Counted from the stretch's first letter, positions 9,065 through 17,664 are shown. The stretch: 64,000 nt of DNA from DASXHZ01 sp036488085 (GCA_036488085.1 DASXHZ010000005.1:1-64000); one strand, 5' to 3'. Numbers and translations are program-made. The notes: generated by a model not told the origin, from the letters alone.

Positions 9065-9116
9065 GCCGTCGTTAAGCGCGCTGGCCAAAAGTTATGACCA
9101 GTCGTATATTGTGGTT

Positions 9117-9335
9117 ATGAAGAAGATCGCGGCGGCCAAATTCAAAGAGCAGTGTTTGGCCATCATGGACCACCTGGATCCCGAAGGGATCGTGATCACG
9201 AAGCATGGGAATCCCGTCGCACGTCTCCTCCCGGTCGAGCGTGCCTCGGCCGACCTGATTGGCAGCCTGCGTGGAAAGATTCGTGTGAGGGGTGAAATCC
9301 AGTCGACCGGCATGGAGTGGAACGCCGGTGATTAA
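9117..9335 (+). CDS. Phd/YefM-type antitoxin
   Basis: 72 residues: MKKIAAAKFKEQCLAIMDHL then ITKHGNPVARLLPVE, the classic Phd/YefM DNA-binding fold with the KHGxPVA turn. It should neutralise the PIN toxin encoded next and autorepress the pair. The TATATT box at about 9106-9111 lies very close to the ATG, suggesting a short leader. The C-terminal part (SLRGKIRVRGEI) is the likely toxin-binding tail. The stop overlaps the toxin start by 8 bp. Confidence 0.88.
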   Translation: MKKIAAAKFKEQCLAIMDHLDPEGIVITKHGNPVARLLPVERASADLIGSLRGKIRVRGEIQSTGMEWNAGD

Positions 9336-9687
9336 TCTCGACACCCACCTTCTCGTCTTCGCGCTGACCGGCGAGGTCACGGACCGCGAGCGACGGCTCC
9401 TGTCGGGAAACAGTTGGAGTGTTTGTGCGATCGTTTTCTGGGAACTAGCAAAACTCGTTCAGATGGCGCGTATCGAGGTCGACTTGGACGATGCCGAGGT
9501 CGTTCGAACGCTATCGGGCCTTCACGTCTGGCCGCTCGACCTCGCAGTGAGCATGCAGTCGACTCGGATGGATTTTCGCGGAGACCCGGCCGACGAACTG
9601 ATAGCGGCGACCAGTGTCGTCCACAGAGTTCCTCTGCTCACGCGCGACCGGAAAATTCGCGGATCGAAGATAGTTCCTTTCGCCTGA
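9328..9687 (+). CDS. PIN-domain toxin (VapC-like)
   Basis: 119 residues from a GTG at 9328 that overlaps the antitoxin gene. Acidic PIN residues are visible: NLDTHLLVFAL (first Asp), FWELAKL (Glu), DPADELIAATSVV (Asp) and LLTRDRKI (C-terminal Asp). PIN toxins are Mg2+-dependent RNases that cut tRNA or mRNA. Antitoxin-first order and the overlap point to translational coupling. It sits 17 bp before the truncated tRNA-Phe copy, i.e. at the edge of a probable integration site. Confidence 0.88.
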   Translation: MINLDTHLLVFALTGEVTDRERRLLSGNSWSVCAIVFWELAKLVQMARIEVDLDDAEVVRTLSGLHVWPLDLAVSMQSTRMDFRGDPADELIAATSVVHRVPLLTRDRKIRGSKIVPFA

Positions 9688-9703
9688 ATTGTGATTGGCT
9701 GAT

Positions 9704-9754
9704 TGGTGCCCAGGGACGGAATTGAACCGCCGACACGAGGATTTTCAGTCCTCT
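9704..9754 (-). repeat. Truncated tRNA-Phe copy (attachment-site-like direct repeat)
   Basis: 51 nt identical to 13942-13992: the CCA end, acceptor 3' strand, T arm, variable loop and most of the anticodon arm of tRNA-Phe. Identity stops abruptly after CAGTCCTCT. The D arm and 5' acceptor strand are absent, so it cannot be a functional tRNA. Such 3'-end duplications mark the far boundary of elements integrated into tRNA genes. Confidence 0.9.
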
Positions 9755-9829
9755 CGATTCGTGAGTAAAGTCAACAACTTGCGATGACCTGACCCCCGCC
9801 CGACCCCAACCCGGGTCCAGCCGCAAGGT

Positions 9830-10278
9830 CGCCATCGCCCGAGGGCGACGGCCGACCAATGCCTGCAGTCGCTCGCCGCCGCCCCGGACAAGCTCATCGC
9901 CGATTTCGGGACCGGGAAGACGACGTGGGGCGACGTCAATCGCTTCCAACGCATCACCGAGATCGAGCCGAAGTTCGACGACAGCAAGCCGAGCATCCCG
10001 ATCGGCTTCACCTACTCTCGCTCGGCGCTCGCGCCTCATCTTCGCGCGTCCCCGGCACGAAGAAGTGGTGCGGCACGAACGGCAACAGTTTCGTCGCCGT
10101 CGTCGACTTCGGCCCTCGCATCCACGCCCGCGCCGTCACCGCCGGCGGCGAGAGCGGCACCCCGTCATCGCCGCACTTCAACGACGAAGCGGAGCGCTAC
10201 GCGACGGGCGATCTGCGCACCGTCTACTTCTACCGCGAGCAGTTGAAGGGGCATACCGAGAGGCGGTACCGGCCGTAG
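9830..10278 (+). pseudogene. Penicillin-acylase-family (S45) C-terminal remnant, frameshifted
   Basis: Two frames read as adjoining parts of one acylase C-terminus. Frame A (about 9830-10020) gives DKLIADFGTGKTTWGDVNRF and PKFDDSKPSIPIGFTYSR. Frame B (about 10035-10278) gives PGTKKWCGTNGNSFVAVVDF, then AGGESGTPSSPHFNDEAERY and ends HTERRYRP. In intact N-terminal-nucleophile acylases these segments are continuous near the C-terminus. The rest of the gene, including the catalytic Ser, is absent. It sits directly inside the left boundary of the islet, so it may be a scar of earlier cargo. Confidence 0.65.
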
Positions 10279-10320
10279 GGCGAAATCGCGGGTAAGGAAA
10301 AGTCCTCCCGCGTCACTCCT

Positions 10321-11301
10321 ATGGAGGTGACCGCCATCTCCGAGCCAACAGGGACGAATCGCGTTCGCCGGACGGTCGACGCGGTGATGACTTATCCGTT
10401 GGATTGGCTCGTGGCTATGATCGTGTCGTGGGTTATTCCTCTGGAGATGGTCGGGAATCACGTCACCTACTTCACGAGCCTTGTCTTCTGGGCGGTTCCG
10501 ATCGCTCTGCTGTTGTGTCGTCTTTATCACCAGACTGATCCCGGTAGCCGGCGTCGGCGAGCATTCTGGCTGTCGACGGCCTTCATTTTCGTGGCAGGCG
10601 TCGTCCTCGATTTCCTCCTCGGCTCCTGGATCTTGAGGTTCGACGACGATCCGACGCACAAGACGTACCTCTATCGCTTTCCCTTCGGCCAACGCATTCC
10701 CCTTGAAGAGGTGCTCTTCTACTTCATGGGCGGGATGGCGATCCTTCTGGTCTACTTCTGGGCCGATGAATACTGGATGAGCGCGTACAACCGGCGGCAG
10801 CGACGGACGAACGCGGAGCTGCCGATCGAATCCGGATGGAAGCTCATCCGCTTTTCGCCGCACGTTCTCGTGTGGGCGATTCTCCTGCTCCTCGCCGGTT
10901 TCGCGATGAAATGGTGGCGAACCGGCTCGGCCTGGCCGCCGCCGCTCTACTTTTCTTTTCTCGTCTTCGTTTCGATCGTTCCGGCCATCGCTGTCGCGCG
11001 TGATGTCTCGAAGGTCGTGAACTGGCGGGCGTTTTCGTTCACGTGCCTTTATGTATTGATCACCTCGTGTATCTGGGAGGTGACGCTCGGTCTGCCGGGC
11101 TCGTGGTGGTGGTACCGCGAGCCGCCGGCGATGATGAACTGGTATTTGCGGCCCTTCAGCTTGGCGGCCGCGCGTCCCTATCCGATCGAAGCGCTATTGG
11201 TGTGGCTGGTCGTCAGCTTCGATTCGATTTTCGCCTACGAGTTTCTGAAGGGCATTACATACGAGCCGCGCGGCGTCAAAGTGGCTCTCTTCGGAGAATG
11301 A
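10321..11301 (+). CDS. Lycopene-cyclase-domain-like integral membrane protein
   Basis: 326 residues with about eight membrane helices. Two internal halves share a pattern: GSWILRFDDDP, then RFPFGQRIPLEEVLFYF in the first; GSWWWYREPP, then ARPYPIEALLVWL in the second. A W..R/Y..P stretch before a [IL]P[IL]E motif is typical of the small heterodimeric/fused lycopene cyclases (CrtYc/CrtYd, bacterial and fungal type). Activity is therefore possible but unproven; the second half has PIEA rather than PIEE. No phytoene synthase or desaturase is in the window. The ATG at 10321 was used; an ATG 23 codons later is an alternative. It ends 6 bp before the next gene. Confidence 0.5.
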   Translation: MEVTAISEPTGTNRVRRTVDAVMTYPLDWLVAMIVSWVIPLEMVGNHVTYFTSLVFWAVPIALLLCRLYHQTDPGSRRRRAFWLSTAFIFVAGVVLDFLLGSWILRFDDDPTHKTYLYRFPFGQRIPLEEVLFYFMGGMAILLVYFWADEYWMSAYNRRQRRTNAELPIESGWKLIRFSPHVLVWAILLLLAGFAMKWWRTGSAWPPPLYFSFLVFVSIVPAIAVARDVSKVVNWRAFSFTCLYVLITSCIWEVTLGLPGSWWWYREPPAMMNWYLRPFSLAAARPYPIEALLVWLVVSFDSIFAYEFLKGITYEPRGVKVALFGE

Positions 11302-11307
11302 GGTCGA

Positions 11308-13938
11308 ATGATGAAACGGATCGCATTTGCAATCATCTGCATGCTCGCCACGGCGGGGTCGTCGTTCGCCATACAGCCGGCCACCGGCCCGCACTATGCC
11401 GCCGGCGTCGCGGCGATCCAGTCCAGTAACTGGAACAAAGCGGTTGCCGAGCTTTCGATAGAGTATGCCCTCACACCCGACCCGCGAGTCGCATACTTGC
11501 TGGCATATGCCAACGCTCAGGGAGGGATGCCACCGATCGACGTCGTCACTTGGTCGATGCGAGCACTTGCAGAACCGAGCTCGCTCGATCCGGTCACAGT
11601 GGGCGACGCGGCACTGCTCCTCGGCTGGTCGGAAGCGCTCGTCGATAAGACGGCCTGGCAGCCAGTGACGAACGCCACCGGGAGCATCGATGAGCAACAG
11701 AGAGCGTATGTCACCCTGTTCACACGAAGCGAGGATTGGAAGAATACGACGAAGCCCCGGATCGTGGAGCTCGTGAGTACTTTGCCGGAGGCAGTTCAGC
11801 AGAATTACAAAGCCGCCTTCGGCAACACAATCAGTTTCGTTCCCGTGATGGGAGCTCAACCAAGTCCGGCCGATTATTGCTATGGCGTGTCGTCCGTAGT
11901 GTGTGTCAATCCGCCTCGGCTGCACCCTGTCGTACCTGGAGGCACACCCAATGCCTCCGATACGACGCTGACGCCCGTTATGCCAGCGTCGCCGGAGGGC
12001 CTATGGTTGGCGAAGGGATGGTACGTCGACGATAAAGGCCAGCACCCCATCAAGGGTGTAGATCCGCTTCGGGTTCCCCTGAGTAATATCGGCATCGCCG
12101 ACGCGCGCTATCTCAACCCAAGGAATCCTCGTTCGGTTCACGACGATGGAGACTGGCATGACCTTCTCTTCGCGAATGACACCATCGATCGGACGTTTGT
12201 TGTCACCATGACAGTCACAGTGCCGACGCCGCCGCCGTCGGAGCTAACCGGTTCAAAAACCCTCGATGACGTAGTCCGAGAGAAAACCAACCTGACGGTT
12301 CTCAGCCAATGCAAGACGAAGAGCGGTGTGACGACTTGTCAGGCCTCGCTGAAAGTGCCTCCGAGCACCGGCCAACCGTCCGAGAAGTTTTCCGCCGAGC
12401 TTCTCGCACTCGATCAGAGTTTCGGCAGCAAGAGCGGCGGCGGGAATCTCCGCACCTTCCAGGTGCGCTTCTTCGACGAATCCGAGGTGCCGTCCAACGC
12501 GAAGGGATACTTCCGCAACGATGCGACGAAGAAAGCCGATGGATCGTTCGTGCCGGTGCAGGAGCAGGACGCCCAGACGAAGGTGACGCCGGCCGCTTCC
12601 GTCGGCCTCAGTCACGAGCCAACGATCTTTCAGAACAAAACGGCGTCAATCTCGACCGCTAGTCCTCTCGGCGACGCGATGCACACGCACTTCCCCTCAG
12701 CGGCGCGCCTTGACGTCACCCAGAACATCGGCAACAGAGCCAACGCCGACCTCAGTTTCATTTTCCTGAGCAGCGATTTTGGCGATCAGAATGACAAGAG
12801 CAGCGTGATCGCCGACAAGTACAAGTTGAGCGTCTACGCGCTCAATCGGATCACATTGGATTTCGGCAAATACGTATTCGCCACGCCCGCGAGCAAGCTG
12901 GCCATCAGCGAGAAAGGGCAGGGAGGCACGCTGACCTTCCCCGGCGACGCGGCGAACATCGGCATCTCCTATATCGCCAAACGCCAGGGCGACTCGACGC
13001 TCGGAACAAACGATCTCGCGAGCGCAGACGACGTCCTGCTTCAGGTGACGAACATCAACCTCGCTCCCTATACCCACCAACTCTTCCGGACGGTCAACCT
13101 CTTTGGTTTGAATGGGAGAGACCGGCGACCGGACGACCCGCATACTTTTTCCACGACCGGCGGCGAGCTGTTTTTCAGCGGAAGCCGCCTTACGACCGAT
13201 GCGGCGACGAATAAGACGTCACCCAGCTTCGGCTGGGGCGGCAGTCTTGCCGTATTTCACAGCATCCGCACCGGCAACCAGATCGCCGATACGACTGCAC
13301 CGACCGATGTCACGAAAATGGTCGTCCATCCGCATGCGCATGGAACGGTCGCGCTCCTCAAGACGACATGGAACCCGGTGATCGATCCGCTCAATGACCC
13401 GAGCCATTCCACCGTATTCGTGCCGTGGAGTATTTCCGCGAACATCGCCGCCGGCACACCGGCACGCAACAAGAACGATGCAATCGATACGAGCTACATG
13501 GGCGACCGCGCTGCTTTCGCCCCTGATCTGATCTTTCTATCCAGCCTTGTCGCGCCGATATCGAGGGGTCAGAAGCCGTCGTTTCCCGGCGAGCTGAATC
13601 TGATCGGCCCGGGCTTGGCCAATAAGCTTTATTACGCTGTCTCGTACACGGATAACCAGCGCTCTCTCCTTGCGGCCGCCGCACACGCATTCGGAGTGCC
13701 GGACGACGACATCGCGTCGAGATCGTGGACCTTCACCGTAAACCGCTACCGGCTTCTGAATTCGCTGCTCGACACTCGCAATCTCGGCACCGAGTTGGAC
13801 ATGCAGTTCCAAATCGAGACGCCGAAAGCGGTGAAGGTCGGCCTCAGCACCGGCTACTTTATGCGCTCGCACGCCCTTGAGCCAATGCTCCTGAAGAATG
13901 TCTGGGCGGTGAGTGCAAACGTGTCGATTGCGCCGTGA
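11308..13938 (+). CDS. Secreted protein of unknown function, TPR-like N-terminus, beta-rich body
   Basis: 876 residues, not recognised. A signal peptide is evident (MKRIAFAIICMLATAGSSFA). Residues ~30-150 look like helical repeats (HYAAGVAAIQSSNWNKAVAE). The remainder is rich in Thr/Ser/Asp with alternating strands, and the last ~300 residues read like an outer-membrane barrel (alternating hydrophobic strands, ending LLKNVWAVSANVSIAP). It follows the lycopene-cyclase-like gene by 6 bp, with GAGGTCGA before tandem ATG codons, so the two are probably cotranscribed. By eye it is less GC-rich than surrounding genes. It ends 3 bp before the tRNA-Phe CCA end. Confidence 0.7.
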   Translation: MMKRIAFAIICMLATAGSSFAIQPATGPHYAAGVAAIQSSNWNKAVAELSIEYALTPDPRVAYLLAYANAQGGMPPIDVVTWSMRALAEPSSLDPVTVGDAALLLGWSEALVDKTAWQPVTNATGSIDEQQRAYVTLFTRSEDWKNTTKPRIVELVSTLPEAVQQNYKAAFGNTISFVPVMGAQPSPADYCYGVSSVVCVNPPRLHPVVPGGTPNASDTTLTPVMPASPEGLWLAKGWYVDDKGQHPIKGVDPLRVPLSNIGIADARYLNPRNPRSVHDDGDWHDLLFANDTIDRTFVVTMTVTVPTPPPSELTGSKTLDDVVREKTNLTVLSQCKTKSGVTTCQASLKVPPSTGQPSEKFSAELLALDQSFGSKSGGGNLRTFQVRFFDESEVPSNAKGYFRNDATKKADGSFVPVQEQDAQTKVTPAASVGLSHEPTIFQNKTASISTASPLGDAMHTHFPSAARLDVTQNIGNRANADLSFIFLSSDFGDQNDKSSVIADKYKLSVYALNRITLDFGKYVFATPASKLAISEKGQGGTLTFPGDAANIGISYIAKRQGDSTLGTNDLASADDVLLQVTNINLAPYTHQLFRTVNLFGLNGRDRRPDDPHTFSTTGGELFFSGSRLTTDAATNKTSPSFGWGGSLAVFHSIRTGNQIADTTAPTDVTKMVVHPHAHGTVALLKTTWNPVIDPLNDPSHSTVFVPWSISANIAAGTPARNKNDAIDTSYMGDRAAFAPDLIFLSSLVAPISRGQKPSFPGELNLIGPGLANKLYYAVSYTDNQRSLLAAAAHAFGVPDDDIASRSWTFTVNRYRLLNSLLDTRNLGTELDMQFQIETPKAVKVGLSTGYFMRSHALEPMLLKNVWAVSANVSIAP

Positions 13939-13941
13939 GGA

Positions 13942-14017
<76 letters not shown>

Positions 14018-14149
14018 TTTCAGGTGTCCGCGAGGGGTACTGCGGCTGCGGCGCGGAACGATAACACACGTTCCATGAGGACATTCCCGCGGAGGGAGTA
14101 CCCAGAAGCCGCGCTACGCGCGGGCCGCGCAGCCATCGCTTCGAGATGC

Positions 14150-14560
14150 GCGCAGGACACCGCGAGCCCGGCGCGCGACGCTCGGAGCCCGGCGGGCGAC
14201 ACCTCGAGCTCGGTGCGCGACACCCGAGCCCCGGCGCGCGACACCTCGAGCCCGGCGCGAAACACCCTCGAGCTCGGCGCCGGACGCTGCGAGTCGCACG
14301 CGGCGCACTCCGAGGTTCAGACGTGGACACATCGAGTCGCGCGCGCGACGCTCGGTATGTCAACGCGCGATCCTCGGAGCTCGCTCGCCGGCACACGAGG
14401 TGTGAACGTCTCATCCTCGCGGTGCCCCAGCCGCGACACCGAGCGCCCCGGCCGCGACACCGAGCGCCCCAGCCGCCACCCGAGGTGTCCACGCAGACAC
14501 CCGGGGGGCCACGCGGACACCTGCGGTGCCCACCCCGCCAGCGCAAGTGCCCACGCGCAG
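14150..14560. repeat. Degenerate 21-bp periodic GC-rich repeat region
   Basis: Between about 14158 and 14273 the sequence repeats with a 21-bp period built around GAGCCCGGCGCGCGACACCT. From about 14446 to 14560 a second run has units like CCGCGACACCGAGCGCCCC. Reading the plus strand gives heptapeptides such as DTSSPAR, DTRAPAR and DTERPGR. Open frames cross it on both strands, as expected for GC-rich repeats with a 3n period. No gene can be supported between the tRNA and the kinase (14018-14590). Confidence 0.65.
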
Positions 14561-14590
14561 ACCTTGCGTCAGGCGTAAGATATCCGGCCC

Positions 14591-17137
14591 ATGCTCCCGG
14601 ACAAGCTGACGAGTCTTGCGCGGCTCACCGACGCTTTGAGCCGTGCGCGGTCGGCGGCGGAGGTTTACGCGGCGTCGCTCGACAGCCTGCAGGAGTCGCT
14701 CGGCGTCGAGCGGGCGTCCATCCTTCTATTTAATGATGAAGAGGTGATGACCTTCGTGGCGTGGCGCGGGATCTCGGACGCGTACCGGCAGGCGGTGAAT
14801 GGGCACACGCCATGGCGGCCTGACAGCCGGGACGTAGAGCCGGTGCTGGTCCGCGATGGGGAGGCCGATCCTTCACTTGCGAAGTACCTCGATCTGTTCC
14901 GCGCCGAGGGGATCCGCGGGCTTGGCTTCTTCGCGCTGACGCATCGCGGACGCGTGATCGGGAAGTTCATGCTCTATTACGGGGCGCCGCACGACTTCAC
15001 GACCGAAGAGATCGCGCTCGCGAAAACGATCGCGGGGCAGATCGCGTTCGGCCTGACGCGCATCCTCGCCGAGGAGGCGCTGGAAGCGGAGCGTGCGCGG
15101 CTTGCGGCGACCGTCGCGAACGTCCCCGGCATGGTGTGGGAGACGATCGGCAGCTTTCCGGACGAGCAGCGCGTCACGTTCGTGAGTGACGGCATCCGGG
15201 ATCTGGTCGGGTACGAGCCTCAAGAGTGGCTCGACGATCCGAGCTTCTGGTCGCGCATCATCGTCGATCGCTCGCAGCCGCAGGTGGACGTCGTCGCGGA
15301 GAACGCGGTGCGCGAAAACGCCGTGGCCGTTCACCAGTACAAATTGCGCCGCCGCGACGGCCGTACGATCTGGGTCGAGGTGCGCACCGCGCACACGATG
15401 GTCAACGGTACGCTGGTGAGCCGCGGCGTGACGACCGACATCACCATGCGCAAGGAAGCGGAGGCGAGGAATGCGTTCTTCTCTGAAGCGGCGGGCGTTC
15501 TCTCCGCATCGCTCGACTACGAGAAGAGCCTCGCCCAGATCGCCGACCTCATCGTCGGCTCCCTCGGCGACTGGTGCGTGATCGATCTCGTGGAAGAGGA
15601 GGAGGTCGTCCGCATCGCCGCCGCGCATCGCGACACGTCGAAGGGCGGGACGATGCGCCGGCTGCAGACCGAGTTCGCGCCTTCGAAGAACGAGATCGGC
15701 ATCGGGCGGCACGTCTTCGAGACGAACACGCCGCTGCTGCTGGAGAACATCAGCCCCGAGTTCCGCGAGCGCATCCGGCAAGCGACGGCCGCCCCCGTGC
15801 TCGACGAGATCGGATGTGAATCATTGATGGTTGTACCGATGACGGCCGGCGGCCGTGTCTTCGGCACGATCGCGATTGCGTCGACGGCTGAAGGGCGGCA
15901 CTACGACCGGAACGATCTCGCGATCGCAGTCGAGCTGGGACTGCGCGCCGGTTACGCCATCGATCACGCGCGTCTCTATCGAACCGCGCGGGCGGCGAAT
16001 CGCGCCAAGGACGACTTCCTCGCGACGCTCTCGCACGAGCTCCGCACGCCGATGACTGCCGCTCTCGGGTGGGCATCGATGCTGCGCTCGCGCGACCTGT
16101 CCGCAGAGACGCAGCAGGTGGCGGCCGAGACGATCGAGCGATCGATCCGGACGCAGGCGAAGCTGATCGACGACATCTTCGACGTCTCACGCATCATCAC
16201 CGGCAAGCTGCAACTGCAGATCGCGCCGGTCGACCTGAAGCAGGTCGTCGCGGCGGCTGTCGAGACGATGCAGCCGGGCATCCAGGCGAAGGCGCTTCGG
16301 GTCGAGATCGAGTTCGAGAACCAGGACGAGATGCTGCTCGCCGACGCCGGCCGGCTGCAGCAGGTGATCTGGAACCTGCTCTCGAACGCGGTGAAGTTCA
16401 CGCCGAGTCACGGGCTCGTTCGCGTCGAAGTGAAGCGGCCGTCGGCGGAGAGCGTGGAAATCTCGGTTGGCGACACGGGGCAGGGGATCTCGAAGCGGCT
16501 CCTCCCTTTCGTCTTCGATCGCTTACGCCAGGGCGACAGCAGCGCCACGCGCGCACACGGCGGTCTCGGCCTCGGACTCGCGATCGTCAAGAGCATCGTC
16601 GAGATGCACGGCGGAACGGTGGCGGCGGAGAGCGAAGGCGAGGGGAGCGGCGCGCGCTTCACGATCCGGCTTCCGCGTGCCGAGGCGAGCAAGGGAGTCG
16701 CCGCGGTTCCAACGCGTGAGCCTCGCATTTCGCTCGCGGGCGTGACGGTGCTCCTCGTTGAAGACGATGACGACACGCGTGTGATGATGAGCCGAGCGCT
16801 CGAGCAGCATGGTGCGAACGTGATCGCGGTCGTCTCGGCGTCCGCGGCGTCCGCGGCGCTCGACGCGATGCGCGCCACGCCGCCGACCGTGATGGTGAGC
16901 GACATCGCGATGCCTGGCGAGGACGGCGTCTCATTAATGATGAAGATCCGCGGCGGTGCGGTCGAGTCGTGCCGCGACGTTCCGGCCATCGCGGTCAGCG
17001 CGTTCGCCCGCCCCGAGGATCGCGATCGAATCCTGGCGGCGGGTTTTCGCGAGCAGCTCGCCAAGCCGGTCGACGCGCTCACGATGCTGCAGACGGTGAG
17101 ACGAGCGCTGCCGGCAACTTCCGCCGATCTTGCTTGA
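14591..17137 (+). CDS. Hybrid sensor histidine kinase (GAF-PAS-GAF-HisKA-HATPase-REC)
   Basis: 848 residues and no membrane helix, so a soluble cytoplasmic sensor. GAF-like domain about 15-165; PAS about 175-290 (VSDGIRDLVGYEPQEWLDDP, ending RGVTTDITMRKEAEA); second GAF about 305-465; HisKA with FLATLSHELRTPM (His482); HATPase about 590-705 with the N box (NLLSNAVKF) and glycine loops (DTGQGIS, GGLGLGLAIV); receiver about 720-840 with VSDIAMPGEDG (Asp771). The fused receiver implies a phosphorelay to an unlinked output protein. No response-regulator gene adjoins it. The ATG at 14591 starts directly at the first helix. Confidence 0.93.
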   Translation: MLPDKLTSLARLTDALSRARSAAEVYAASLDSLQESLGVERASILLFNDEEVMTFVAWRGISDAYRQAVNGHTPWRPDSRDVEPVLVRDGEADPSLAKYLDLFRAEGIRGLGFFALTHRGRVIGKFMLYYGAPHDFTTEEIALAKTIAGQIAFGLTRILAEEALEAERARLAATVANVPGMVWETIGSFPDEQRVTFVSDGIRDLVGYEPQEWLDDPSFWSRIIVDRSQPQVDVVAENAVRENAVAVHQYKLRRRDGRTIWVEVRTAHTMVNGTLVSRGVTTDITMRKEAEARNAFFSEAAGVLSASLDYEKSLAQIADLIVGSLGDWCVIDLVEEEEVVRIAAAHRDTSKGGTMRRLQTEFAPSKNEIGIGRHVFETNTPLLLENISPEFRERIRQATAAPVLDEIGCESLMVVPMTAGGRVFGTIAIASTAEGRHYDRNDLAIAVELGLRAGYAIDHARLYRTARAANRAKDDFLATLSHELRTPMTAALGWASMLRSRDLSAETQQVAAETIERSIRTQAKLIDDIFDVSRIITGKLQLQIAPVDLKQVVAAAVETMQPGIQAKALRVEIEFENQDEMLLADAGRLQQVIWNLLSNAVKFTPSHGLVRVEVKRPSAESVEISVGDTGQGISKRLLPFVFDRLRQGDSSATRAHGGLGLGLAIVKSIVEMHGGTVAAESEGEGSGARFTIRLPRAEASKGVAAVPTREPRISLAGVTVLLVEDDDDTRVMMSRALEQHGANVIAVVSASAASAALDAMRATPPTVMVSDIAMPGEDGVSLMMKIRGGAVESCRDVPAIAVSAFARPEDRDRILAAGFREQLAKPVDALTMLQTVRRALPATSADLA

Positions 17138-17185
17138 CTTCGCGCGCCGCCGCCCTAACACTTACCGTGCCGCCGATGTTGCGGC

Positions 17186-17336
17186 GGTCTTGCTTGCCGA
17201 ATCCTCGGCGCCGAGGAGCGGGGGAACCAGTTGAGTGACGGCTTGCCACCGTCCGGGGTGAATGAGGCCAGAAGCCTCTAGGGCATCCAGCCCGAATCCG
17301 ACAGCTAACCTCGTAGGCATCCGGAAGGCAGGCCTG
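17186..17336 (+). promoter_or_regulatory. Cyclic di-AMP riboswitch (ydaO/yuaA type)
   Basis: The conserved core strings of the ydaO motif occur in the right order: TTGCCGAATCC, GGAGCGGGGGAACCAG, GGGGTGAATGAGGCC, CTAGGGCA, CAGCCCGAATCCG, ACAGCTAACCTCGTAGGC, then a closing strand GGAAGGCAGGC that can pair with the 5' TGCTTGCC. An intrinsic terminator follows within a few bases, the usual off-switch layout. The next gene on this strand is the outer-membrane receptor at 17665. Confidence 0.88.
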
Positions 17337-17339
17337 GAG

Positions 17340-17372
17340 ACGCCGCGAAGCGATTCGCGGCGTTTCTTCTTC
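17340..17372 (+). terminator. Intrinsic terminator downstream of the c-di-AMP riboswitch
   Basis: ACGCCGCGAA and TTCGCGGCGT form a perfect 10-bp stem around GCGA, followed by TTCTTCTT. The position right after the aptamer's 3' strand suggests it is the expression platform. Confidence 0.8.
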
Positions 17373-17520
17373 AGGCAACTTATTTCGAGTTGCCCCCCTT
17401 CGCAGCCCGATCGTTTCGGACTGTTCACCTTTCATTCACACTTGGTGTAAGCTACCGGCCGTTCAGGGTCCCGATTCAACAAAAAGGTTGCACCACAACG
17501 GCTGTTTGAATTTTCGCGCG

Positions 17521-17664
17521 TTGACGGAGTAGTACGATTTTGCGCTAACTCAAGGCAACAGGAGAGTTTGCACGACCGGACGCTTCCGGGCGGACGATCT
17601 GCAACGATTTGGTATCCCGTCTCACCCAAGTTGACCCGTCTCACCCAAGTTGAAAGGAGCCGAT
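17521..17664 (+). promoter_or_regulatory. Leader of the receptor gene: weak promoter candidate and tandem 19-bp repeat
   Basis: TTGACG at 17521-17526 could be a -35 box, with CTAACT about 18 bp on as a poor -10. A 19-nt unit beginning CCCGTCTCACCC and ending AAGTTGA occurs twice in direct tandem (17616-17634 and 17635-17653). It is followed by the strong Shine-Dalgarno AAAGGAG six bases before the ATG. The rest of 17373-17664 shows no gene. Confidence 0.4.

Noticed and set aside
9704..9754. A second tRNA-Phe gene
   Set aside because: Only the 3' half is present; the D arm and 5' acceptor strand are missing, so it is an attachment-site-like fragment.
14024..14578. 184-codon plus-strand frame (and a 187-codon minus-strand one) across the 21-bp repeats
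   Set aside because: Both frames are open only because the repeat has a 3n period and is GC-rich. Neither has a ribosome site or a recognisable fold, so the region is recorded as a repeat.
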